Shown one piece after another: positions 35,482 to 44,988 of a stretch of 64,000 nt of DNA (positions are counted from its first letter, which is position 1; every line of letters starts with the position of its first letter). Both the position numbers and the translations under genes were made by a program. The stretch comes from a virus. Below the pieces are notes generated by a model, which worked only from the letters and a program-made list of their open reading frames with translations, had not been told where the DNA came from and ran no database searches. The stretch spans positions 1 through 64,000 of IMG/VR virus record IMGVR_UViG_3300037883_000122; one strand, 5' to 3'.

Positions 35482-37968
35482 TTAATGAATGGTAACGTGT
35501 TCGTTGTACTTCGCCGGAACAGTGATGTTCTTGGCATCCAGCACGCAAGTCTGCGCATTCGTAAATGAGCCGTAACCACTTTCGTAGTGCGAGATCATGT
35601 ACAACTGCGAAAAGCTCTGCGTATCCATCAGGTTCTTGATACAGTTCGATGCCGCGGTGCGGTGCTCCAGGTCAAAGCTCGCGCCAAACTCATCCAGGAG
35701 CAATGGTGCTTCACCTAAACCCAGATACTTCATGGCGACGACCTTGAAGGCCAGATCCACCACCTCTTGCATCCCACTGCTGCCGTTCTTGACGTCATCC
35801 ACAATGTTCGCACGGGACTGCACCATGAGCGGGAACTTGTAGTCCAGCTCTGCCCCACGGTCCGTTGCAACGCCACACGGTTGAATCTCCAGCGGGTACG
35901 TCCAGATCTTCTTGATGAGCAGGTTCATCTGCTTGACAAAGCGACGAATGAAACCCAACAAGCCTTCTGCGATCAGTCCATCGGTCGGTGACATTTCCTT
36001 GACCATCAACTTCAAGGTCTGTTCCCGCAATGCATACTGACGGATCGTATTTTCTAGCTCGGCGATGATGCCCTTCTGAAGCTTCATTTCCTGCAAGGCT
36101 TCACTCTTACGAGCGAGGCTCAGCTGCAACGCATTGATGCAGTTCTGGATCGCCTCACGCCGAATCATCTCCACCAGTTCTTTGGTACAGTCTTCGGCTT
36201 TGTCGATCAGCGCTTCGATCTTCTTACCGGTTTCCTGCACATCCGACATCTGACGTCGATACGCGCTTTTAGAATTGAGGTAGGTGTTCAACCGCTGCAA
36301 CTTAACGGTCAGGTCTTCCACTGTCTTGGTGGTTTCCACCAGCCGCTCGGTCACTTCGTTCAGGTTCGCATCACCCAGCTGTTCAGCCTGCTTGATGAGT
36401 TCCTTGATCTCCGTGATCTCGCCCTCGTACTTGTGGGCTTCAAGCTCCAGCATCAGGTCTTTCTTCAGCTGGTCCAGTTTCATCAAAGCGATCCGCGGTG
36501 CACGCACCACCATCTCTTCGTCGAGCAGGTAATCCCAGAACGGTTGCAGCGCAGGCCAGTTCTTCACACAGCGACTGAAGTCCATGTAGAGGTTCACGTA
36601 CTGGGTGAAGGTCTCCACTTCGTCTTCGAGCAGCTTGATCGCTTCCTGCACTTTGGTGATCTCATCAGTACGTTCCGTAATCGCTGTCTCGTACTTCTTG
36701 ATCACTTCCGGATCGTAACCAATCTTCCACAGGTGGTGACAGTTCGGACACTCGACATTACCGTCGTCCTTGTGCGATTCCATGTGCTGCTTCTTGCCAC
36801 TGAAGAAGTTGATCTCCTTTTGCTTCTGGAGGATCACATCCTTCTGCTGCAGGATCTTGGCCTTGGTCTCGTTGTTCCTCGCCTGACTAAAGCGTCGGTC
36901 CTCATTCTGCGGGATGGCGGAGAACGTTGCGAAGAGCAATTCAAAGATCGACTCCAGCGCATTGTTGGCATTGACTGGATGAAAGCCTTCCAGACCCAAG
37001 GTGCGTTGGCCCAAGACCTGATTGCGTTTCTCCTGAGCCAGATGCAAACGACGCAACAGTGCATCGACACCTTGCGCACCGGTTTTCTTCAGGAGCTCAT
37101 GCTTCTCAGTGAGCTTGCCGTGTTCTTCCGCAGACTTGGCCAAGAGCGCCTGCGTGGCCGCAATCTCCTGCTTGGTCTGATCGATGTCTTCGCTGATCTG
37201 TTCGACCGAGTCATAGCCCTTCCAGCCAAAGAAGGCCGAGCGATGACGCAACAGGTTGTTAGAGATCGTGTAGAGCTCGTCCAGGACCTCTTCTTGCTCG
37301 GTCATGAAGGTAGATACCGGACGAGGCAAAGGCGCCCGCTGGCGCTGCAACTGCTCGATCTCTACGTACAGTTGCTCCACTTCCTTGCCGAGTTTCTTTT
37401 CCTCTTCCTCGGTCGTGAGCTTACCCATCTCGGACACCAGCTTATTCTTCGCCAACTTCAAAGCGTGCGTCGAACCGCTGGCCGCTTCCTTCAGGCGCAT
37501 GTAGAGCCCGATCGCGTAGGTGAAGTCCGAGTCCGACAGCATCGTGAGCCACTTGCGACGATCCGTTGGTCCCATCGAGTGGAACTTCACCAGATTGCGC
37601 AGCAGCTCATGAATGTCGTCAGTAATGCCAAATTCGGTTTGGACCAGCTTGCGCTGAACCGTGATGGTGTGACCATCATTGAGTTCGGTACCGTTCTTGA
37701 TGAAGCTGTGCTTGTTGCCTTCGCTGAACCAGCTTTTCAGAACGTAGGTGCTGCCACGGTGTGTAATCGTTATGGTTTTCGAGCCATCTTTACTGTATTC
37801 TTTCGGCTCAGCAGGAAGAGGCGTCAATTCCTTCATCATCGAGGATTTGCCGCTACCATTCGTGCCGAGGATGAGTTGGATGCGTTCGGCGGGTCGGATG
37901 ACAAAGCGCGTATGGCCGTTCAAGGCGATGCGCTTGTACCCAATCAGCTCAAGTGAAGTTATTAGCAT
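35482..37968 (-). CDS. SbcC/Rad50-like ATPase
   Basis: 828 aa. Walker A LGTNGSGKSS at residues 34-43, then a split coiled coil with a zinc hook ECPNC (about 406-410) in the middle, and Walker B APLLLDEFGAS (about 755) near the end. This is the SbcC/Rad50/T4 gp46 plan: two ATPase halves joined by long helices that hold DNA ends. The partner nuclease (SbcD/gp47) is not in the window. Role: processing of DNA ends for recombination-dependent replication or host DNA breakdown. Shares a 74-base divergent control region with the spike-like gene at 38043. Confidence 0.88.
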   Translation of the reverse strand: MLITSLELIGYKRIALNGHTRFVIRPAERIQLILGTNGSGKSSMMKELTPLPAEPKEYSKDGSKTITITHRGSTYVLKSWFSEGNKHSFIKNGTELNDGHTITVQRKLVQTEFGITDDIHELLRNLVKFHSMGPTDRRKWLTMLSDSDFTYAIGLYMRLKEAASGSTHALKLAKNKLVSEMGKLTTEEEEKKLGKEVEQLYVEIEQLQRQRAPLPRPVSTFMTEQEEVLDELYTISNNLLRHRSAFFGWKGYDSVEQISEDIDQTKQEIAATQALLAKSAEEHGKLTEKHELLKKTGAQGVDALLRRLHLAQEKRNQVLGQRTLGLEGFHPVNANNALESIFELLFATFSAIPQNEDRRFSQARNNETKAKILQQKDVILQKQKEINFFSGKKQHMESHKDDGNVECPNCHHLWKIGYDPEVIKKYETAITERTDEITKVQEAIKLLEDEVETFTQYVNLYMDFSRCVKNWPALQPFWDYLLDEEMVVRAPRIALMKLDQLKKDLMLELEAHKYEGEITEIKELIKQAEQLGDANLNEVTERLVETTKTVEDLTVKLQRLNTYLNSKSAYRRQMSDVQETGKKIEALIDKAEDCTKELVEMIRREAIQNCINALQLSLARKSEALQEMKLQKGIIAELENTIRQYALREQTLKLMVKEMSPTDGLIAEGLLGFIRRFVKQMNLLIKKIWTYPLEIQPCGVATDRGAELDYKFPLMVQSRANIVDDVKNGSSGMQEVVDLAFKVVAMKYLGLGEAPLLLDEFGASFDLEHRTAASNCIKNLMDTQSFSQLYMISHYESGYGSFTNAQTCVLDAKNITVPAKYNEHVTIH

Positions 37969-38042
37969 TTCTACTCGTTTTCCACAGCGTGATTCTGTCG
38001 TCAGACGATGGAATGGCTGTGTGATTTTTACCAGGACTGAAA

Positions 38043-39065
38043 ATGGAAGAACTTGTCAAAGCTCTCCAGGGGCATGGCTCGCCTGAAGCGAGCATGAGTA
38101 AGCTGCAAGTTTACACGTACGGGACAGCGGCAGAGAACTTGGCGCTTAATTCATACGAGCTGGAAATCACCCCGCTTGAACACACGCCGATGGCGGACGG
38201 GGAACTGACCACCAACGCTCAGACTTCCACGACGCAAGGTATCGATCTCACAGGGGTCCAGTATCAGACCCAGATGACGTCCTCAGGTACGATTCGAGCC
38301 ACTTGGTTACCGTTGGGTCAACCTAACCGCATGACGCCGCCTAACGTGCGTCGGGGTGAAGAAGTGGTGGTGTATCGCTTCGGGGATGTGGATAAGTTCT
38401 ACTGGAATACGGCGCGCAATGACCTGATGTTCCGGCGACTGGAAACCGTGGTGTGGGCAATCAGTGGCGAAGTCATCGAAGGCAAGAAGGTCGATCAGAC
38501 CAACTCGTACTTTGTGGAATTCAGCTCGCACAAGAAAACCATCACGATTTCGACCAGTACGGGTAAAGCCAACGGTGAGAAGGTCTCGTACCAGGTCCTG
38601 CTTGATCCGGGTAATGGGATCTTCTCGATCAAGGACGATCTGGATAACTCGATGTTCTTGGACTCTACTCAGAACCAGTGGCATATCCAGAACGGCGATG
38701 GGTCGTTTCTCGACATCACCAAGAAAGCCATGTCAGGGATGGCGGCGGATTCGATCAGCTGGAAGACCAAAGCCTGGTCGATCGATGCGTCCGACACCAT
38801 CAGCGAGCAGACCACTGCACGCACGATGAAGGCGACCACGGAAACCGTGACGGCCACCACTACCCACAACGGGGACACGATCCACGAAGGCAACATCGGC
38901 CTGAATGGTGACCTGACCACCGCACCGGGTAATGATGGTTCGGGTAAGATCAGCATCAAGGGTGAAGCCGAACTGCTGGGCGATCTGGACGTCAAGGGCA
39001 ATCTCACTGCAGTGACGATTGAGGCCACTGAGTCGATCACGGCGCCGAACCTGCAGTACAACTAA
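38043..39065 (+). CDS. Baseplate spike-like protein (OB-fold plus beta-helix)
   Basis: 340 aa; AGGA site. Residues about 60-130 (IRATWLPLGQPNRMTPPNVRRGE then VVVYRFGD) have the outline of the OB domain in gp5/gpV spike proteins. From about 170 onwards short repeats of polar strands dominate, and the last ~70 residues (NGDTIHEGNIGLNGDLT, KGEAELLGDLDVKGNL) look like a trimeric beta-helix needle. It would pierce the outer membrane on tail contraction. No PAAR-type tip is seen. Confidence 0.65.
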   Translation: MEELVKALQGHGSPEASMSKLQVYTYGTAAENLALNSYELEITPLEHTPMADGELTTNAQTSTTQGIDLTGVQYQTQMTSSGTIRATWLPLGQPNRMTPPNVRRGEEVVVYRFGDVDKFYWNTARNDLMFRRLETVVWAISGEVIEGKKVDQTNSYFVEFSSHKKTITISTSTGKANGEKVSYQVLLDPGNGIFSIKDDLDNSMFLDSTQNQWHIQNGDGSFLDITKKAMSGMAADSISWKTKAWSIDASDTISEQTTARTMKATTETVTATTTHNGDTIHEGNIGLNGDLTTAPGNDGSGKISIKGEAELLGDLDVKGNLTAVTIEATESITAPNLQYN

Positions 39066-39082
39066 AAAAGTAGGGACATAGT

Positions 39083-39110
39083 GGGGAGGCCTGAGCCTCC
39101 CCTTATGCCC
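39083..39110. terminator. Bidirectional terminator
   Basis: GGGGAGGC-CTGA-GCCTCCCC (39083-39102) is a perfect 8-bp stem, followed by TTATGCCC on the plus strand and by ACTATGTCCC on the minus strand. It lies between the convergent spike-like and lectin-like genes. Confidence 0.8.
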
Positions 39111-39115
39111 TCGAT

Positions 39116-40396
39116 TTACGAGGCCGTGTTCCACGGATTGAAGCCCGACGGAATAGCATTGACCCACGCGGTAGCACCAGCGTTGATTGTCAACTCATCG
39201 GTGACCGCATCCAGCGAGACGCCCAGATAGACTGCTTGTGCTACGCCTGCAGCGACGGCCAGCAACGACAGCGTAATGCCGCCTACACCCGTTGCCGGAT
39301 TCTGGTTGGCTACCACATCCCCGTTCCATTGCTGGGTGACAGGATTGTAGAACCAAGCCAGCTTCGCATTCAGATCGATCGCGACCCCAACGGTCTGGCC
39401 TGCTGCCGGTGAGACACCCAGGTCCTGTGCAATCGCACCGTTGTAGCGTACCCCCGCATCCGCCCCACTAGGCAAGGCTTGGATCGAGATGCCATTGGTG
39501 TCACCACCCAACTCACTGGAGGTAAGTTGATTGGCGTTGCAGACACCGAAAGCGACCGAACCAACCAGCGTGTTGATGGTGGCTTCTGCATAGTACTTAC
39601 CTGAGGTGTGCTCCACCGTACCACGAACCGATTCCCAACCTGCTGCCGTACTGGTGGCCGTGAGGTTAGCGTTCGACAGCGTGATGCCTGCCGGAACCAA
39701 GCTGGCGTCCAGTTGATCCGTCGGATTGGCCGGAGGCGTGGTACCGCTCAGCTTGTCGATATTGTCCTGCACGAACTGCTCGAGCGTTGCGTAGGCTTGC
39801 TGCACACTTTGCAATTGCTTGGTGAGCGCAATGACCTGTGCTTCGGGTGTCACCGTATTGGTGATATTCGCCTTACGGGCCGCCTCAGCAAGATTGTGAT
39901 CCGACTGAGACACATTCGTCGTCGGGGACACAATCACCGTCGTGATCGCCACTTGCGTGAGACCAACCGTCGTCTTCACGAGGTTAGCCAGCTGCTGTTT
40001 CAGGAACGTGAGGTCCACGTACTCGGGCAACACCCCGATGTCGATCGCCAGCATCAGTGCCTGATACGGGATACCGCCTGAAGCCGGAAAGCTGGCAATG
40101 AAGGTGGTCGGTACATAGACCACCGCGCCAGAGCTTGACTGCAGCGTGACGATACAGACACCCGCACCCAGGTCAGCTGTGTACTGATCTTTGAGCGAGC
40201 CCGCGTTCTGGCCTTCTTGCGGCACGTAGTACAGGGAGTAAGGATCACCCCCTGCTGCGATAATGCCCTGCAACTGACGGACTTCCAAACACTTGTACGA
40301 CGCGGTCGCGGAGATCAACGCATCGTACGGTGCTGTCAGGCTCCAGACACCGGTGGTACCGACATCTGGAACCAGGCTAGTTGTAATAACAGCCAT
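39116..40396 (-). CDS. Adhesin-like protein with C-terminal SPRY/lectin-like domain
   Basis: 426 aa; AGGAG site. Residues 1-125 form an N-terminal domain; 125-225 are helical (a possible coiled-coil stalk, TPEAQVIALTKQLQSVQQAYATLEQ is typical); residues about 230-400 match the concanavalin-like SPRY pattern seen in phage adhesins: SGKYYAEATI, VAFGVCNAN, VRYNGAIAQDLG, VGVAIDLNAKLAWFYNP and QQWNG. Predicted to bind host surface sugars or proteins. Confidence 0.65.
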   Translation of the reverse strand: MAVITTSLVPDVGTTGVWSLTAPYDALISATASYKCLEVRQLQGIIAAGGDPYSLYYVPQEGQNAGSLKDQYTADLGAGVCIVTLQSSSGAVVYVPTTFIASFPASGGIPYQALMLAIDIGVLPEYVDLTFLKQQLANLVKTTVGLTQVAITTVIVSPTTNVSQSDHNLAEAARKANITNTVTPEAQVIALTKQLQSVQQAYATLEQFVQDNIDKLSGTTPPANPTDQLDASLVPAGITLSNANLTATSTAAGWESVRGTVEHTSGKYYAEATINTLVGSVAFGVCNANQLTSSELGGDTNGISIQALPSGADAGVRYNGAIAQDLGVSPAAGQTVGVAIDLNAKLAWFYNPVTQQWNGDVVANQNPATGVGGITLSLLAVAAGVAQAVYLGVSLDAVTDELTINAGATAWVNAIPSGFNPWNTAS

Positions 40397-40408
40397 GAGG
40401 TGCTCCTA

Positions 40409-41722
40409 TTACGACCCGAACTGCGTGTTCGACTTGGCAGCGACCAGGTAGTCGATCGTGTTGTAGTTGTAGACGATGTACAGGATGCCATTACGCAGGA
40501 GCTTGGTGTAGCCCAACGGAATGCTCGAGTACTGTGTCATCGTCTCAGCCACCTGGATCATCACAGCCAGCGCTTGCAAGAACGTCTGCGTAGCCTGACT
40601 CATGCGGGCGAAGTCCGTCGAGGTCGACGACACGGCGATCAAATCCGGGAAGATCTGTTGCAGTTCAAACAGGTTGTTGCGGTTCTGATCCGAGCAGATC
40701 ACACCAATTTGCAACGACTTATACGGGTGAGCCATCACCGTGCCGTGAGCATTGATATGAGCAGAAGGATAACTAGCGAACTGGGGAAGCAGCGCAAGCG
40801 TTGCCGACAGGTTCGCAATGGGGCTGTATACCGCCGACGCATCGCTGGAGCCACTAGCCCGGCCCGCAATGGCGACGTTCTGCCACAAAGGGACCATCGT
40901 GACCTCCGAACGCTTGAAGATGTCCGGGAAGATCGCGACCCACTCATCACGGGTGTGCGAGCTGTTGGCCAGAATGTAGGCTTCCAGCGCGTCACTGATC
41001 GAGTCGACGTTATCGCCCGCCATCCCGTAGAGGATGATGGTCCAGTTCGTCGGGATCAGATTAGCAGCATTGTTCGGATCGTTCCAGTCGTACACCATCG
41101 TGATGATGTCCGACTCGGGATGACCTGCCTTGGCCGTGTTGACGTTCACCATCAACTGCGGCACCGTCACAGCGTTGACTTCAGCGAGCACCGACGAAGC
41201 AGCCTTAAAGAAATCGTCGAGCGGGGTAATCGGCGGCACGATGACGATCGTGAACTCGTCGTACTGGGACTGGAAACTGCCATCTGCCAACCAGATGCGG
41301 ATGAAGGAACCCGGCGTGGCGAGATCCGTCCAGCTCACCCATTCGGGCACCCAGTGTGTCCCGTCAGTCACCATGGCGCCCGACTGGAACGTGTTGGCAA
41401 TCGTCTGGAACTGGGTCAGTGCACCAGCAAGCAACTGATCCGCGTACAGCTGGCCAGCGTTTTGCAGGGTCTGGTTGTAGAACCAGGCACAGATCTTCAG
41501 TACACGAGTCGCTAGATCGGAATCGACCACTTGGGCCGTTCCATCCGTGGCGCTCAAAAATGAGAGCAGCGTCAGATTCGGCGCGTTGGTTTGGTCAACG
41601 TATTCCCCGACGTCCTGGGAGTACGTGCGCGAGATCGTCGAGATTTCACCAATCGCATTGGTGGTGCCCGGCGTATTGTTTGCGAACAGGCCATGCGTCG
41701 CAAAACCTTTCAGAGTGTACAT
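40409..41722 (-). CDS. Virion structural protein, 437 aa
   Basis: GGAGAG site before ATG 41722. Mixed alpha/beta protein with repeated references to tail-like beta segments (TNWTIILYGMAGD, GILYIVYNYNTIDYLV) and no catalytic motif. It is 12 bases upstream of the SPRY-domain gene and probably co-expressed, perhaps as the attachment protein that holds that adhesin. Function inferred from position only. Confidence 0.5.
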   Translation of the reverse strand: MYTLKGFATHGLFANNTPGTTNAIGEISTISRTYSQDVGEYVDQTNAPNLTLLSFLSATDGTAQVVDSDLATRVLKICAWFYNQTLQNAGQLYADQLLAGALTQFQTIANTFQSGAMVTDGTHWVPEWVSWTDLATPGSFIRIWLADGSFQSQYDEFTIVIVPPITPLDDFFKAASSVLAEVNAVTVPQLMVNVNTAKAGHPESDIITMVYDWNDPNNAANLIPTNWTIILYGMAGDNVDSISDALEAYILANSSHTRDEWVAIFPDIFKRSEVTMVPLWQNVAIAGRASGSSDASAVYSPIANLSATLALLPQFASYPSAHINAHGTVMAHPYKSLQIGVICSDQNRNNLFELQQIFPDLIAVSSTSTDFARMSQATQTFLQALAVMIQVAETMTQYSSIPLGYTKLLRNGILYIVYNYNTIDYLVAAKSNTQFGS

Positions 41723-41826
41723 CGAGGTCTCTCCAGCAAATCACAGGTCGTTGACACAGTGCGTGACAATGTGTCGGAAATCGATTAGAATAAAACTAAG
41801 CATAAAATGAAGCAATAGGGGTTATC

Positions 41827-42264
41827 ATGCTGGCATGGAAAACTGTTACCCTCTTGTGGCCGTTTCTAAAGGAGCTTTTTCTGGGGAAGAAGACGCTCCG
41901 GGAAGCCCTCAAGACAAACAAAGGGCGAGTCTTTGTGATCCTTGGGATCATTGGCTCGGTGATCTTGAACGTTTGGCTGGTCCCCAACATTGTCCGCATC
42001 TCCGCAGACTACGTAGACCTGAAGCACAGATACGATGACTTGAAGAAGTCTGACGATACTAAGCAGCCTGCGCCGCCAACGCCTCCGACCAAGGTGAAGA
42101 CGGACATCGCCGCTGCCAAAGTTACTGACTCACTGCCCGCTGGCTATCGCTCTCCGGCAAGTGCGCCGGAAGTTCCCACGGCGACGGTGCAGCAGTGGTC
42201 CAGTTACGACGACACGCTGTCGCGGTTTAGTGCGATTGCTCAGCGTGAGCGGCATCAACGGTAG
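41827..42264 (+). CDS. Membrane protein with periplasmic-type coiled coil (second spanin-like pair)
   Basis: 145 aa; AGGGG site. An amphipathic N-terminus is followed by a membrane helix (VFVILGIIGSVILNVWLVPNIV, about 37-58), a short coiled coil (ISADYVDLKHRYDDLKKS) and a Pro/Thr-rich tail. The next gene, ten bases on, encodes a lipoprotein. The plan matches the spanin-like pair at 25180-26067. It could be the true i-spanin, or part of an envelope-protection system. Confidence 0.6.
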   Translation: MLAWKTVTLLWPFLKELFLGKKTLREALKTNKGRVFVILGIIGSVILNVWLVPNIVRISADYVDLKHRYDDLKKSDDTKQPAPPTPPTKVKTDIAAAKVTDSLPAGYRSPASAPEVPTATVQQWSSYDDTLSRFSAIAQRERHQR

Positions 42265-42274
42265 GTAGAAGAAC

Positions 42275-42730
42275 ATGAGATTTCTCAAATACGCTGTAGT
42301 GCTGGCCATCGGCCTTACGGGGTGCAATAGCTTTAACACGTACGATCAGGCCGCTCAACACCAGGGGCAGGTGAAGAGCACTAAGGATGACAAGGGCTTC
42401 TGGAATAAGATCTTCGGCAGCGATGAGGCTGCCAGCGATCCGACCGTGGTCGAAACTGTCAACCCCAACCCCCTGGTCGCTACACGGGATGAGCGGGGGC
42501 AAACGCTGTGTCCGACGGCTAAGCTGGCAGCAGTCCCTGGGCTGCCGCCTTTGCCAGACGATCAGCTGAAGCAACTCAGCCCGAAAGACAAGGATGCGAT
42601 CATCGCACTGCTGACCAATCACATCGACGAGCTGCGTTCTTACGCCAGCAAAATCCGTGATCAGAAGAACGGTGAACGTGCCCGCTACATGGCTGATTGC
42701 CGCCGCTGGATCATGCAGCATCAGCAGTAA
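42275..42730 (+). CDS. Lipoprotein, 151 aa (second spanin-like pair)
   Basis: Signal peptide MRFLKYAVVLAIGLTGC with lipobox GLTGC, modified Cys at about 17. The mature chain has a helical C-terminal half (KDKDAIIALLTNHIDELRSYASKIRDQ) and three Cys in total (17, about 76 and about 143), so a disulfide is possible. Longer than most o-spanins. Ends at a terminator at 42748. Confidence 0.6.
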   Translation: MRFLKYAVVLAIGLTGCNSFNTYDQAAQHQGQVKSTKDDKGFWNKIFGSDEAASDPTVVETVNPNPLVATRDERGQTLCPTAKLAAVPGLPPLPDDQLKQLSPKDKDAIIALLTNHIDELRSYASKIRDQKNGERARYMADCRRWIMQHQQ

Positions 42731-42747
42731 AAAAATGCTTTTTTGAC

Positions 42748-42781
42748 GGGGTAGGGTCATGTTCTGCGACAGACCCGCCCC
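42748..42781 (+). terminator. Hairpin terminator after the lipoprotein gene
   Basis: GGGGTAGGGTC pairs with GACCCGCCCC (42748-42781) with a bulge. It ends seven bases before the next ATG and lacks both the T-run and the TATGCC tail; a T6 run precedes it. Confidence 0.5.
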
Positions 42782-42787
42782 TTAAAC

Positions 42788-44932
42788 ATGACGACTTCTA
42801 CCATTCAAGATTGGCTTCAATCCAATCTATCGCTTTATGTCCATGGGGATTTACGCAAGCGTATTCCTTTGCCGGGTGTGTATGCGATTTATTTCCCTTT
42901 GACTGATGAAGTCTTCTTCGGGCAGACCAAGCACCTGTACCGAGGTCGTCTTAAACACCTACGTGCTTTGAAACGGGGTGTAGCCGAAAACAAGGGTTTG
43001 CAACGAGCATTTAAGGAAGGTAAGCGAGCCTTTGATTTCTACTACATCAACCTCCCTCAGCAGGTCTCGAAGGAGGTAGCGCAGGACTACATTGGCCTGC
43101 ACCACGATCAACCTTACCTACTGAATGAGGCGAGGGCCGAACGGACTCACAAAGTACATTCTACTGCGCTGGCGGATAGTCTGACGAGTCCGAACAAGTC
43201 TGATTCGGTAAGATTAGAAAAGAAAGGATTACAGCGTATGGCTAGTATCGTTACAGCACAACCGGAAGTTATTCCGGTGATCATCCCCGCGGTCTCAGAC
43301 GAAGAAGCCCCCACGGCTAAAGTCATCAAACAGACACAGATGCTCACGGATGCGCCGTTGGGTGTCGTGTACCACACGGATGGTGGTGCGCGTCCCAATC
43401 CGGGTCCTGGAGGCTGGGGCATCCACGGCTATCTGTACCGTGCCGTGAAACCGAAGAAGGGTTCGGGTAATCCGGACCATGTGTTGACCGTCGACGGGTA
43501 TCACGCCAAGGCGGATTACAACAAGCAGAAGGAACTCGACTGGGGTCCGGAAGATTTCCAATACTGGCTCGACAATCCGTTGGGTCGCAAGAAGTATCTG
43601 GAAGTCATGCCGGTCAACTACGTGGATGGTTACGGCTGGTTTGCCGAACCGGTCACGAACAACATCGCGGAACTGGTCGCTGCGACTGCAGCACTGGAAC
43701 ACGCGGCGCAGTTCGACGTAAAGGTGGTCCAGATTCGAGCGGACAGCCAATACGTCTGCAAGGGCTTGGCTGAGTATGTCCCGGCTTGGATTCGTAACAA
43801 CTGGATCAAGGTCGATGGCTTTCCGGTCAAGAACAGCGAGTACTGGAAGAAGCTGGTAAGTGCTCGTGATGTGCTGGTGAATCGGGGCGTGGTAGTTCGT
43901 GTCGACTGGATCAAAGGTCACAATGACCATCTCGGCAACGAGTTGGCCGATCAGGCAGCAACGATCGGTGTGATGAAGGCCCAGCAGTTGCTCTTTGGTA
44001 AGCCGTGGCAGTTCAATCCCGATGGTCCCGCAGTCGTGGCCTATTCGGATCTCACCACGGACGAAGCCGAGGGCTATTGGAAGTACGACACGGAGAAACA
44101 TCCGTTCATTTCCATGCCGCGGATGTATTTCAACACCTGTGAGGAGTATTGTCTTCCGGGTGTGTACTATCTCGGCAATGGCAAGGAAGAAGAACATCCG
44201 GGTAAGCGAATCTCTGACGGTGCATTCGCTGTGATTAAACTCGCGGAACCGGACAGAGTGCTCGAACTGGTTCGCCGGTATCAGAGCAAACTGGCCGATA
44301 ACGTTATGGCTCTCGCCCAAGCGCGTCTGGACTTTATCTATCGTCCGGACATCCACAAGAAGCTGATCGATCATGGTCCGCTCGTGATGGTTCAAAACGA
44401 CCCGTCGCGACTGGATACCTACGATCTACACAGCCTCGACAAGGACAAGCAGAAGGAGCCGATCACTCGTGAGTTGAGACCGCCGCACTTGGCCATGCGC
44501 GCGGTAGAGAACGTTGAGCTGCTCACACAGAAGCTCAATCAGTATCTGTCGAAGGACCCGGACGTCGTTGTCACGGATCTCACTGACATACTTTATGAGA
44601 AGAGTCAAAAAGTCGTCAAGAAAGAGACGGTCGACATCTGCACGCTAAATCCGAAATACAACGTCGGGTTTGCGGCACTCGAAGTCAATGCCAATTATAA
44701 GACGGACGAGGGTATTTCGTCTGCGCCAGTGATCCTGACACTTGGCATTGACCTCATCGATCGGAACGCTCTGAAGCGGCTCGAGACGTCTCATCCGAAA
44801 GTCAGCCTTATCAGCTGGCTGGAGGCCCCGCACATTTTCCGTTACGCTTCGGTCATTGAGATCGACGGTTGTGTCGGTATCTGGGCGGGACTGTATTCCA
44901 ACGTGCGAATTGTGACACCGCAATCCCGCTAA
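42788..44932 (+). CDS. GIY-YIG-like domain fused to ribonuclease HI
   Basis: 714 aa. Residues about 25-135 resemble a GIY-YIG nuclease: GVYAIYF, VFFGQTKHLYRGRLKHL, and PYLLNE near its end. Residues about 190-395 are RNase HI with all four acidic residues (Asp198 in HTDGG, Glu295, Asp319, Asp388) and His378; a large insert (about 213-285) interrupts the fold. RNase HI removes RNA from RNA-DNA hybrids, such as primers. Residues 400-714 are unrecognised. Met151 (ATG 43238) has its own AAGGA site, so RNase H may also be made alone. A phiKZ RNase H (gp155, from memory) is the likely relative. Confidence 0.75.
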   Translation: MTTSTIQDWLQSNLSLYVHGDLRKRIPLPGVYAIYFPLTDEVFFGQTKHLYRGRLKHLRALKRGVAENKGLQRAFKEGKRAFDFYYINLPQQVSKEVAQDYIGLHHDQPYLLNEARAERTHKVHSTALADSLTSPNKSDSVRLEKKGLQRMASIVTAQPEVIPVIIPAVSDEEAPTAKVIKQTQMLTDAPLGVVYHTDGGARPNPGPGGWGIHGYLYRAVKPKKGSGNPDHVLTVDGYHAKADYNKQKELDWGPEDFQYWLDNPLGRKKYLEVMPVNYVDGYGWFAEPVTNNIAELVAATAALEHAAQFDVKVVQIRADSQYVCKGLAEYVPAWIRNNWIKVDGFPVKNSEYWKKLVSARDVLVNRGVVVRVDWIKGHNDHLGNELADQAATIGVMKAQQLLFGKPWQFNPDGPAVVAYSDLTTDEAEGYWKYDTEKHPFISMPRMYFNTCEEYCLPGVYYLGNGKEEEHPGKRISDGAFAVIKLAEPDRVLELVRRYQSKLADNVMALAQARLDFIYRPDIHKKLIDHGPLVMVQNDPSRLDTYDLHSLDKDKQKEPITRELRPPHLAMRAVENVELLTQKLNQYLSKDPDVVVTDLTDILYEKSQKVVKKETVDICTLNPKYNVGFAALEVNANYKTDEGISSAPVILTLGIDLIDRNALKRLETSHPKVSLISWLEAPHIFRYASVIEIDGCVGIWAGLYSNVRIVTPQSR
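43238..43240 (+). promoter_or_regulatory. Internal start codon before the RNase HI part
   Basis: ATG 43238 is codon 151 of the fusion frame; AAAGGA lies nine bases upstream, better than the site before the annotated start at 42788, which has none visible. A 564-aa RNase H product from here is plausible. Confidence 0.45.
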
Positions 44933-44988
44933 CCTATGAGGGCTGCATCTTTTTACCGTCAAGTGTAGCTCTATTGGAGTTCTGCCCT

